Source of the DNA: Enteropsectra breve
Lineage: Eukaryota; Microsporidia
Assembly: GCA_024243835.1 (NCBI GenBank)
Contig: JALPMN010000587.1
Span: 1-24,805 of the forward strand
Reading direction: 5' to 3'
DNA length: 24,805 nt
Shown here: positions 17,658 to 24,805 of the stretch, one piece after another
Layout of the letters: each line of letters opens with the position of its first letter
Numbering within the stretch: position 1 is the stretch's first letter
Position numbers and translations under genes: made by a program
Notes under the pieces: generated by a model
The model's database searches: none
Told to the model about the DNA's origin: nothing
Seen by the model: the letters and a program-made list of their open reading frames with translations, nothing else

Positions 17658-17661
17658 CCCC
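17658..17661 (-). promoter_or_regulatory. GGGG start-proximal signal of the secreted-protein gene
   Basis: On the minus strand GGGGT stands directly before the ATG at 17656. GGG-like variants of the CCC start signal have been described in microsporidia. Confidence 0.45.
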
Positions 17662-17954
17662 TTTCTGTGAAAAAAATATTTATATTTGCAGATCACCAAT
17701 AAAATTTTGAAATTCCAGTTAATAATCGATTCAGGACAGAAAAAAGGGTACAATAATGCACAAAGCCCTTTTTATGAGTTGAAATTACATATTCCAGCAT
17801 TTCGCAAATGATATAACCTGAAGGAAGTAATTGCAGATCATCTAGAGTAATTTAATTTTAATTTATCACATATTGATTTTTTTTAAATCTGATCATTAAT
17901 CATGATAGTGCATCTAGAAAATTTATTCTCTTATTTATTTAAGTTTGAATTTAC

Positions 17955-18054
17955 CTAGCGAAAGTTCATTCTAGCTCAAGTTCTCTCTAGCGCTAATTCT
18001 AAAAGCGTAAGTTCTAAAAGCGTTAATTCTAAAACGCTAATTCTAAAAGCTTGG
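17955..18054. repeat. Imperfect 14-16-bp repeat with AGCGY cores
   Basis: About six diverged units alternate a CTAGCG or AAGCGT block with GTTCT or ATTCT. They begin CTAGCGAAAGTTCATT and end near AAGCTTGG. Unit length shrinks from 16 to 14 bp from left to right. It lies in the divergent promoter region. Confidence 0.8.
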
Positions 18055-18347
18055 TGTGGAATTTAATTACTACAATAGTTATGATAAACTTTTACTTCAA
18101 ATGTTTAAGTAGACATTTTGCCGATAATTTTTTCAAATGATAACTGCGTTTTTAGGTATTCAAGGAGTTAGTAAGGAAAAATCTTATAAATTATTCACAC
18201 GTGCCTGACACTTCGTTTTATAAAGACTATCCTGGATATATTTTACCAGAAATGAAGCATTGACTCATATTATTTAAATTAAACCGCATATCACCAGATG
18301 TGTGCTATCATTTTATTTTTATATGTTTTTACAGTATTAAAATTTTA

Positions 18348-18350
18348 CCC
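18348..18350 (+). promoter_or_regulatory. CCC start-proximal signal of SEC66
   Basis: CCC touches the ATG at 18351. It marks this as the start rather than any non-ATG codon in the open frame upstream. Confidence 0.5.
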
Positions 18351-18848
18351 ATGTTGCCATACGCTGTGTTTGGTGCACTATCAGCAGCCGTTCTAATATA
18401 CAGTTTTGTCAGAAGAAAGAGCACGGAAGAACCAGAAACATCCAACACCGAGCTGCTTGAGTTTTATAATATGAGCGACTCACCGGTGCCCGTGCAGATG
18501 AAGCAGCTGCTCAAGGCCGCCCGCTTTTGCATCACCAGCATAGAAGCACTCAAGAACAAGCTAAGAAGTGTCGTATCACTCTATGAACAACGGCTGGTAT
18601 CGGATGAATACTACAATTCCATACTCGCACAGATAAATGAGCTGACTCTTGAGAAACTTCTTATCGAAGACGAGGCAGAGTATCTTGCCACTGGGTTTAA
18701 AGATTCAATATTTTCAGAGGCGATGAAAATGAATTATTCAGAAAAAGCAGCAGAAAACAAAAAGACTCGTCTTATAGATGAGTCTCTTTATATGAAGAGA
18801 CTTGAGATGCTTCAAGACGGGCTTAGGGCAACTTATCAAAGTAAATAA
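18351..18848 (+). CDS. SEC66: SEC66/SEC71-like subunit of the ER translocon
   Basis: The 165-aa protein begins with one membrane anchor (LPYAVFGALSAAVLIYSFV, residues 2-20) followed by RRK. Its cytosolic part matches the layout of fungal Sec66: LLKAARFCITSIEALKNKL (about 52-70) corresponds to the LKAALLNRGAESVRRSLKLK block, and a region with SVVSLYEQRLVSDEYYNSI corresponds to INLLYKNGSIGEDYW. In yeast Sec66 (Sec71) partners Sec63, Sec62 and Sec72 and helps post-translational import through Sec61. Yeast Sec66 has 206 residues, so this copy is shorter, mainly at the lumenal N-terminus and the C-terminus. The start is chosen because CCC precedes the ATG and the anchor begins at once. The call is good but rests on visual alignment. 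Confidence 0.75.
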   Translation: MLPYAVFGALSAAVLIYSFVRRKSTEEPETSNTELLEFYNMSDSPVPVQMKQLLKAARFCITSIEALKNKLRSVVSLYEQRLVSDEYYNSILAQINELTLEKLLIEDEAEYLATGFKDSIFSEAMKMNYSEKAAENKKTRLIDESLYMKRLEMLQDGLRATYQSK

Positions 18849-18900
18849 ATATAAAATTATCGATTTAGAGGTTTTCATATTCGTGCTGATTTCTCAATAA

Positions 18901-18981
18901 GAATTAAAATCGACTATTTTGTCATAAAAATTAAAACTGAATATTTATCCGTAATATTTAAAATCGACTATTTGCAAACTT
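18901..18981. repeat. Three imperfect 27-bp repeats
   Basis: Units start at 18901, 18928 and 18955 and share a TTAAAATCGACTATTT-like core; the middle copy has AAACTGAATATTT. They lie between the convergent 3' ends of SEC66 and the 183-aa gene. Confidence 0.8.
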
Positions 18982-19047
18982 TATTAGCAATTAACATCCT
19001 TCTTTGTAATGATCATAATTTTTATTTGAATAAAGTATATTCTTTGT

Positions 19048-19599
19048 TTAAAATAGAAGGCGTCCATCTCTCATGCTTATTTGCTCCATTTTTCCTAAAA
19101 ACACACTAAAACTCATGATATTTGTTTCATTCTTATTAGCATCCAAAAATGCTAAAATTTGCATTTCGTTATAGCATGTTAATTTCCTCATGGCTTCATT
19201 GAATTTTCTCTTCTGTCTGTTTCTTGATGCATAGCCCATAAAAGAACGGGCATCGCAGGACCTGTAAAATTCCAAACTAAATACGTTGGTTTCTTCACTG
19301 AAAAAAGAAACATTTTTGTCCTCAAGAGCCATATGAACATCATTAACATTTCTTTTTTCCAGGATAAGTGAAATGGTATTTTCTACTGACCAGACTCTTA
19401 GGCGCAGTTCGAGACTTTCATCCATCAGGACCAGCTCAATCTGCTTTGATGCGGCGGAATAAATAGTTAGTTCCTTGTTACTGTTTTTCCTGTAAAGATC
19501 TTGCATGTGCTTTCTCATGTCGATGTTGCATGCGGACATGAAGTCTTTATTTGTCCTTATTTCCTTGATGTAGTTGAATATTCTCCATCCAATCAGCAT
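19048..19599 (-). CDS. Unknown 183-aa protein
   Basis: The product has no membrane segment or signal peptide. Residues about 44-125 alternate short hydrophobic strands (TIYSAASKQIELVLM, LELRLRVWSV, ISLILEKR, FSLEFY) and end in a helix (ARSFMGYASRNRQKRKF). This is compatible with a PH- or EVH1-like fold, but no signature residue settles it. The C-terminal part is helical. The ATG at 19599 lies in a short repeated stretch (TTTATGCTGATT occurs twice, 16 bp apart and out of frame), so the start is uncertain and the next in-frame Met is at residue 21. No CCC or GGG signal is seen. It may be a fast-evolving conserved protein. Confidence 0.6.
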   Translation of the reverse strand: MLIGWRIFNYIKEIRTNKDFMSACNIDMRKHMQDLYRKNSNKELTIYSAASKQIELVLMDESLELRLRVWSVENTISLILEKRNVNDVHMALEDKNVSFFSEETNVFSLEFYRSCDARSFMGYASRNRQKRKFNEAMRKLTCYNEMQILAFLDANKNETNIMSFSVFLGKMEQISMRDGRLLF

Positions 19600-19706
19600 A
19601 AATATAAATCAGCATAAACCATCATATATAAGCATAAATACAAATAAGCATTATAAAAAATATAGTGAAGAAAAAAAGAAGGCAACTCCATTTAAATCTC
19701 AAACCC

Positions 19707-19796
19707 ACAGATCTTAATAGACGCACAGATCTTAATAGACGCACAGATCTTAATAGACGCACAGATCTTAATAGACGCACAGATCTTAATAGATGT
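19707..19796. repeat. 18-bp tandem repeat, five units
   Basis: Four exact and one diverged copy of ACAGATCTTAATAGACGC run head to tail. The unit is a multiple of three and can be read as TDLNRR on the plus strand, but no good gene is built on it. The array lies between the 5' end of the 183-aa gene and the 3' end of UTP4. Confidence 0.97.
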
Positions 19797-19821
19797 ATGT
19801 TTAGATTAAACTTAGAAAAAA

Positions 19822-21660
19822 TTATTTATTTGAATATTTCTCTTTAAACACGCTCTTCTTAAACTGAGACTTTACGCTGCCCCAGTTGTGCTGAAAGACA
19901 ATTAAAACATCATTCTTCGCAACCATCCCGTGGATCAGGCTGCCAATCTCGTATTTTCTCATAAATTTCGACTCAAGCTTGAAGAGATATTTTTCATCAC
20001 ACATGAAATTGTCGTTTACAAAGCAGAATGGATTTCCATACTTGGAAAGATCTCTTTTGTAGCTTCCAGACAGATCTGTGGCATAAAGCTCCTTCTCCTG
20101 CTGCACAAGCAGATGAGCAGAGCCAACATCAACGACTTCTCCCTCAATATTTATTTTCTGTTCGTTGTTCAGATCACTAAGATCCACCATTACTTTCGAG
20201 TGGCTCAGAATTATGTTATTCTGGTAAAGATAAATATTTTCCCTTAAATCTGATATTTGTCTTTTATGTGCAATTTTGAATGTTTCTAAATCAAAAAACA
20301 AGATATTTTTGCTCAGGCAGACCAGAATCAGATATTTATCAGTGAATATTATTTGCTTTGCAGGCTCAAACTTTCTTATTTGCTCGATTACTAACTTAGA
20401 ACCCCTGAAAAGACTGAAGAAAACTGTTTCAGCAGCAGTTGAAACTGCATAGTATTTCTCATCAAAACTTATAGCAGCAGAGCATATCATTTCCTTGCGC
20501 TTTACACTTAGAAAATAGTTGAATTTCGCCTGATTTTGGTTGAGGCCCACCAAAACATCTTCGGATATTTTGAATAAAATTTTATCACTGGCGCCATTTG
20601 CAGTTGTATTGATTCCAGCGGCACTGCTAGATGCATCGAGAGCCTTGCCTTTCTCATCCGCCTGACACTCCTCTGACTGTGTGTTCGAAGAATCTATTTC
20701 ATTATATAAATCTAATGTATTGTTTGAGTATCTGTAAATGTAATTCAAGGTCTGTCCATATTTAAAGCAGGCATCATAAATGATTCTGGCAAAATATCGC
20801 GTATCAGTCATGGAATGCGCAGCAATGCAAGTATCTTCACCAGCCGTAAGGATTTCATCATTGTCCACTGCCGAGCACAGCACTTCTGCACAGTGGTAGT
20901 CAGCCTGTGCAAATTTTACGAATTTGTCGTTAAGAAATGAAAATCCGGCAAGCCTGGAATCAACACCCGAAATATGCACCATACCGTTTAGAAATACTGC
21001 TGTTGTAAGAGGATGGTTCCTTATTTTTATCTTATCCAGTACCATGCTGTTCTCAGCATCGATGTAGAATGCATTTCCATCTGATGAGGTAGCAACCCAA
21101 CGCTTCATGTCATTTTCAAAGGCTTCTATTAAGCGTGTTATGGCGCCACTGGCTTCAATCTCAGACACAATGCTTCCTGATTTCAGCGTCTTGATAAATC
21201 CGTTCTCTGTCCCATAAATTATATGCTGACCAGACAGCAGAATACTGGTGATTCTGCTCTTCTCCCTGAAAAGCACCGATGCTTTCCCATTTTTAATATC
21301 CATTATTTCGTTTTTTTCATTTGCGCATATGAAATTTCTGGATGTAAAGCTGGCTGACACAAAAGTACAGTCAAAGCACACGGCTGTAACGCCAAGCGCT
21401 TCATGGCCCATTGTTTCTGTGTTGAACAGAAGGATGTGTTTGCATGCCGTAAGACACAGCACAGTGTTCAAGTCAATGAACTTGGCTGATACCACTATTT
21501 TTGGCAGTTGGTGCGTTAGAAAGCAGCGCTTGGTTTTTGAGTCAATCAGATTTACCGCACGGTTTTTTCTGAATGCCACTATAACGGTGTTGTTTGAGCA
21601 GAGCGCACTAACCGGCGATGGTTCATATGGCGATTCTCTAAATACATAGGCTTTCTCCAT
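19822..21660 (-). CDS. UTP4: UTP4/cirhin-like WD40 protein of the SSU processome
   Basis: The 612-aa protein is a beta-propeller protein with weak WD-type repeats from residue 15 on: VSALCSNNTVIVAF, VVSAKFIDLNTVLCLT, and further strands up to about 570. The most telling part is about 240-295, where VHISGVDSRLAGFSF and then ADYHCAEVLCSAVDNDEILTAGEDT follow the order of the GGVD and 'H-x-HDV-x-x-x-A...ISGGxDT' blocks of Utp4/cirhin. Utp4 is a member of the t-UTP (UTP-A) group, which binds nascent pre-rRNA in the nucleolus. An Ala/Ser-rich linker at about 328-350 probably joins two propellers. Yeast Utp4 has 776 residues, so this copy is reduced. It diverges from MTR4. Another tandem-propeller processome protein is possible. 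Confidence 0.6.
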   Translation of the reverse strand: MEKAYVFRESPYEPSPVSALCSNNTVIVAFRKNRAVNLIDSKTKRCFLTHQLPKIVVSAKFIDLNTVLCLTACKHILLFNTETMGHEALGVTAVCFDCTFVSASFTSRNFICANEKNEIMDIKNGKASVLFREKSRITSILLSGQHIIYGTENGFIKTLKSGSIVSEIEASGAITRLIEAFENDMKRWVATSSDGNAFYIDAENSMVLDKIKIRNHPLTTAVFLNGMVHISGVDSRLAGFSFLNDKFVKFAQADYHCAEVLCSAVDNDEILTAGEDTCIAAHSMTDTRYFARIIYDACFKYGQTLNYIYRYSNNTLDLYNEIDSSNTQSEECQADEKGKALDASSSAAGINTTANGASDKILFKISEDVLVGLNQNQAKFNYFLSVKRKEMICSAAISFDEKYYAVSTAAETVFFSLFRGSKLVIEQIRKFEPAKQIIFTDKYLILVCLSKNILFFDLETFKIAHKRQISDLRENIYLYQNNIILSHSKVMVDLSDLNNEQKINIEGEVVDVGSAHLLVQQEKELYATDLSGSYKRDLSKYGNPFCFVNDNFMCDEKYLFKLESKFMRKYEIGSLIHGMVAKNDVLIVFQHNWGSVKSQFKKSVFKEKYSNK

Positions 21661-21923
21661 CTCGGTACAAAATTTTCACAAATATTTAGACAAAACCATT
21701 AATAGAGCGTGATAAAACTCCATATGCAATGCACAGAAGAACTTTCATATTTGTTAATATCAGAAGGATTATTCATAAGATGGGTATCTAATTAAATAAA
21801 ATTAAAAAGGTATTAATCATCCAACAATATTCAAAATGGAAACTCATCAGACAGTTTTATAACTGGAGAAATAAATCTATTTGGATGTGAAAATCCATTT
21901 TAAAATGATCTTCGATTGGTGCA

Positions 21924-21977
21924 GCAAATTTAATTATCCATGCAAAATACCTATTTTGGTTTGATAATTAAATTTGC
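21924..21977. repeat. 15-bp perfect inverted repeat, 24-nt spacer
   Basis: GCAAATTTAATTATC (21924-21938) is matched by its exact reverse complement at 21963-21977. It could be a paired site for a regulator or a cruciform. It lies about 85 bp before the MTR4 start. Confidence 0.95.
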
Positions 21978-21982
21978 GTAAG

Positions 21983-22009
21983 AAGAAACTCAGTTTCTTT
22001 ACATGTAAA
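21983..22009. repeat. Two adjacent short palindromes upstream of MTR4
   Basis: AAGAAACT-C-AGTTTCTT (21983-21999) is followed at once by TTTACATGTAAA (21998-22009), overlapping by two bases. Both are candidate sites for dimeric DNA-binding proteins about 55-80 bp from the ATG. Confidence 0.85.
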
Positions 22010-22058
22010 TATTCGCTCAAGATATACAAATTTTTCAAAAATATTATTTGTTTTACAT

Positions 22059-22061
22059 CCC
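22059..22061 (+). promoter_or_regulatory. CCC start-proximal signal of MTR4
   Basis: CCC touches the ATG at 22062, preceded by TTTTACAT. Confidence 0.5.
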
Positions 22062-24805
22062 ATGGAAGATGCCTATTATGACATCTTTGAGGACAATACG
22101 ACGCTGAAGCAGCCACTTGAGCTGATTAAAGAGGAGCCCAAGTGCGAGGTGAGGGACGAGTTCTTTGTCAACGGAACGAGACACGAGGCTGTCATTCCGT
22201 TTGGAACGAGCTACGAAGATCTTCCCCGCATTCCAAAATGCGATGCAAAAACCTATAAGTTTGAGCTTGACACTTTCCAGCAGCTGTCTCTCTGTGCGAT
22301 AGAACGCGATGAATCGATAATGGTCAGTGCACACACATCCTGCGGAAAGACTGTGGTCGCTGAGTATGCGATAGCCCAGTCGATGAAGAACAGCCAGCGC
22401 GTTATTTACACATCACCAATAAAGGCGCTTTCAAATCAGAAATACCGAGAACTCTGTGAGGAATTCAAAGATGTTGGTCTTATGACTGGGGATGTTACGA
22501 TAAACCCAACGGCAACGTGCCTCGTAATGACGACTGAGATTCTGAGGAACATGCTCTACCGCGGCTCAGAAGTGATACGTGAGGTGCACTGGATTATCTT
22601 TGATGAGATTCACTATATGCGCGACCGCGAAAGAGGCGTTGTCTGGGAAGAAACGATTATTCTCATGCCAAAGCATGCGCGAATGGTTTTTCTGAGTGCA
22701 ACAATTCCGAATGCGCTTGAGTTCACCGAGTGGATCTGCAGCACCACGCAGCAGGCAGTGCATGTTGTTTACACAGAAAAGCGTGTTATTCCTCTGATTC
22801 ACTATTTTTACAGCGATGATCTTTACCTGGTAAAAGACAGCAAGTTGAGAATCAAGGGATTCAACGATGCAATGAGAAATCCAGTAAAGCGGGTGGATGT
22901 CAGCAAATCAATTGCAAATCTTTTGGAGCGGGTAAATGTTCCGGCCGTTGTATTTTCATTTTCCAGAAAAGACTGTGAGAACTACGCAATTAAAGTTAAA
23001 AAAGATTTTTTAAACGAAGAGGAAAAAGAAACAGTGAAACTGATTTTTAACAATGCGATAGGCTCTCTGAGAAAGGAGGACCAGGATCTGCCGCTGATAC
23101 AGAGCATCCTTCCACTTTTACAGCGCGGAATTGGAATTCACCACTCAGGTCTTCTCCCTATCATAAAAGAGATTGTGGAAATTCTGTTTCAAGAAAGTCT
23201 CATTAAAGTGCTTTTTGCTACAGAGACCTTTTCCATTGGCCTTAATATGCCGGCTAAAACAGTAATTTTCACTGCTCTGAGAAAATTCGACGGAACATCT
23301 CGAAGACTCCTTACTTCTGGCGAGTACATCCAGATGAGTGGACGGGCCGGGCGCCGTGGGCTAGACGAGCAGGGTATCTGCATCAGCCTGGTAACAGAGG
23401 TGCTTTCGATGCCAAGCGTAAAACTCATGTTTTCTGCCTGCTCAGATAAACTCAACTCAGCGTTCAGACTTACTTACAACATGGTGCTTAATTTGCTGCG
23501 GGTAGAAGATTTGGATCCTCTTTTTGTTTTAAGCCGCAGCTTTTTCCACTACCAGGCCTACAGAAGCGCCCTTATTGAGCAGAACAAGCTTTATGAGTCT
23601 CTAAATGGAATTAAACAGCTTTCAGGAGCGGACAATAGTGAGTTTATTGTTGAAAACTATGCCCTGCTCACAAAGAGAGAAGGATTTCTGGTTGCAAGAG
23701 CACAGGCGCTCTCTGCAACATACAGGGACTACATACAGCAGAGAGGGAGGGTTGTTGATATTTTAATACCACGCCATGGCCTTCCGCTGATTGTTAAGAA
23801 CTGCATCGTAAAGTCAGTGACATGCGGGAGCAGAGCTGATTATGTGAGTGTGTTTGTACTGACAAACAAAGATATTGAAATAAAAGAATATAAACTGGAG
23901 CAGGTTTGTGATGTGTATGATTTCAGAGCCAAACCGGAAATAAAAAGCTTTGCTAAGAGATTTAAGAAAATGGAATACAAAGATGAAATAAACAGTGAAA
24001 TACTGTCTGTTGATGAAGAAATAAAGCAGAGGATTCCAGGCATTGATTTTGAGAACTGCCTTATTTGCAAGAACCAGCCAAGGAAGTGCCTTGTTGAGTG
24101 TGAGCTTAAAAATAGTGCTAATCAAAACAGGGTTTTAGACCAAACTGTCGCATGCGCACAGAAGGCAATAGAAGAGGAGGCTGTGCAGGAAAAACTGGCA
24201 ACATTGAACAAACTAAAGGAGGTTTATCACATGAGCGAGTGCAGAAAGATGATCAACATTCTGAAAAGACTAGAGCACATAGATGAAACATCGGTGCTTC
24301 TTAAGGGAAAAATGGCTTCTGAAATAAGCACTGGTGATGAGCTTGTGATTACGGAAATGATTTTTAATTCTTCATTCAACGAACTTTCTCTGCCAAATAT
24401 GATAGCACTGCTGAGCTGCACAATCTGTGAGGAGCATTCAAATGAGGGTGTTGTTCTGAGCGAAGAAAATGAGCAGTGCTTTAAAATTCTGAGAAGCTCG
24501 GTAGAAAAAGTGTGTGAGGCCATGAACGGCTGTGGAATCAACGCTGTGGTGGAGGACTATCTGGAGAATTTCTCTTATGAGCTGATGGATGTTGTAAAGC
24601 TGTGGATGGGCGGAAGCACATTTGTCGAAATATGCGAAACAACATCTGCTTTCGAGGGCAGCATAATACGAACCTTCAAGCGTCTTGAGGAGCTTTTGAG
24701 GCAGCTGACTGATGCTGCACAGGTGATTGGAAATACGGAGCTGGTAAATTTATTTGGACAGGGCATCTTTTTAATCAAGAGAGACATCGTATTTGCCAAC
24801 TCGCT
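22062..24805 (+). CDS. MTR4: MTR4 exosome RNA helicase, last codons missing at the window edge
   Basis: This Ski2-like DExH helicase unwinds RNA for the nuclear exosome, including 5.8S rRNA maturation in the nucleolus. The 914 complete codons show the FQQ region (about 72-74), Walker A AHTSCGKT (90-97), DEIH (181-184) in WIIFDEIHYMRDRERG, SATIPNALEF (212-221), TETFSIGLNMPAKT (about 387-400) and motif VI MSGRAGRRG (425-433). A KOW/arch segment follows from about RGRVVDIL (560). It looks shorter than the yeast arch, reaching the LKRLEHID block after roughly 170 residues. The DSH domain contains LWMGGSTFVEICE (846 on), and the frame ends RDIVFANSL, where other MTR4 proteins end RDIVFAASLYL. So only about two or three codons should be missing. 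MTR4 is favoured over SKI2 by the C-terminus and the lack of the long SKI2 N-terminal region. Confidence 0.95.
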   Translation, partial: MEDAYYDIFEDNTTLKQPLELIKEEPKCEVRDEFFVNGTRHEAVIPFGTSYEDLPRIPKCDAKTYKFELDTFQQLSLCAIERDESIMVSAHTSCGKTVVAEYAIAQSMKNSQRVIYTSPIKALSNQKYRELCEEFKDVGLMTGDVTINPTATCLVMTTEILRNMLYRGSEVIREVHWIIFDEIHYMRDRERGVVWEETIILMPKHARMVFLSATIPNALEFTEWICSTTQQAVHVVYTEKRVIPLIHYFYSDDLYLVKDSKLRIKGFNDAMRNPVKRVDVSKSIANLLERVNVPAVVFSFSRKDCENYAIKVKKDFLNEEEKETVKLIFNNAIGSLRKEDQDLPLIQSILPLLQRGIGIHHSGLLPIIKEIVEILFQESLIKVLFATETFSIGLNMPAKTVIFTALRKFDGTSRRLLTSGEYIQMSGRAGRRGLDEQGICISLVTEVLSMPSVKLMFSACSDKLNSAFRLTYNMVLNLLRVEDLDPLFVLSRSFFHYQAYRSALIEQNKLYESLNGIKQLSGADNSEFIVENYALLTKREGFLVARAQALSATYRDYIQQRGRVVDILIPRHGLPLIVKNCIVKSVTCGSRADYVSVFVLTNKDIEIKEYKLEQVCDVYDFRAKPEIKSFAKRFKKMEYKDEINSEILSVDEEIKQRIPGIDFENCLICKNQPRKCLVECELKNSANQNRVLDQTVACAQKAIEEEAVQEKLATLNKLKEVYHMSECRKMINILKRLEHIDETSVLLKGKMASEISTGDELVITEMIFNSSFNELSLPNMIALLSCTICEEHSNEGVVLSEENEQCFKILRSSVEKVCEAMNGCGINAVVEDYLENFSYELMDVVKLWMGGSTFVEICETTSAFEGSIIRTFKRLEELLRQLTDAAQVIGNTELVNLFGQGIFLIKRDIVFANS

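Larger units (their letters stand above)
17657..18350. other. Divergent spacer between the secreted-protein gene and SEC66
   Basis: The gap of nearly 700 bp has no supported gene. It holds the imperfect repeat at 17955-18054 and otherwise AT-rich sequence that should include both promoters. An open frame runs into SEC66 from about 18300, but no ATG begins it before 18351. Confidence 0.6.
21661..22061. other. Shared divergent promoter region of UTP4 and MTR4
   Basis: The 401-bp gap has no gene. It contains a 15-bp inverted repeat and two short palindromes packed into 21924-22009, nearer to MTR4. Two pre-rRNA processing genes start from its two sides. Confidence 0.65.

Noticed and set aside
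19665..19847. Plus-strand 60-aa frame with repeated TDLNRR
   Set aside because: It is produced by the 18-bp tandem repeat and has no support beyond that.

Overview
The window looks like a compact, intron-poor, AT-rich eukaryotic genome, most probably a microsporidian. The support is a reduced protein set (short SEC66, UTP4 and MTR4 homologues), no intron that I can recognise, and CCC or GGG triplets placed directly before several start codons, a signal described for microsporidian genes. Short tandem repeats fill several of the gaps. I cannot name the genus from sequence alone.

Layout. The left edge holds the 3' part of a STE24/M48-like membrane protein whose zinc-site residues appear to be replaced (1-1053). 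It is followed by a 10-bp minisatellite, a doubtful ORF without an ATG, and a 21-bp repeat. A class II myosin heavy chain fills 1772-7600 on the minus strand; its motor loops carry Asn-rich insertions and its tail carries two cysteine clusters. A gene-free kilobase (7601-8629) separates it from an unrecognised 500-aa protein that may have a GT-B-like C-terminal motif. Two tandem paralogues with about 11 membrane segments follow (10405-11790, 12117-13538). After them come a perfect 28-bp-arm hairpin, a small protein with one strong membrane segment (minus), a 19-bp minisatellite and a large secreted protein of 937 aa (minus, clear signal peptide).

The right third is housekeeping: a SEC66/SEC71-like subunit of the ER post-translational translocon, an unknown 183-aa protein, a UTP4-like WD40 protein of the small-subunit processome, and the exosome helicase MTR4. 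MTR4 is complete except for its last few codons, which lie beyond the right edge. UTP4 and MTR4 are divergent and share a 401-bp spacer with several palindromes; both act in pre-rRNA processing, so shared control is plausible.

Recognition is strong for myosin and MTR4, good for SEC66, moderate for UTP4 and the STE24-like protein, and weak or absent for the rest. All family calls come from reading motifs by eye; no database search was possible.
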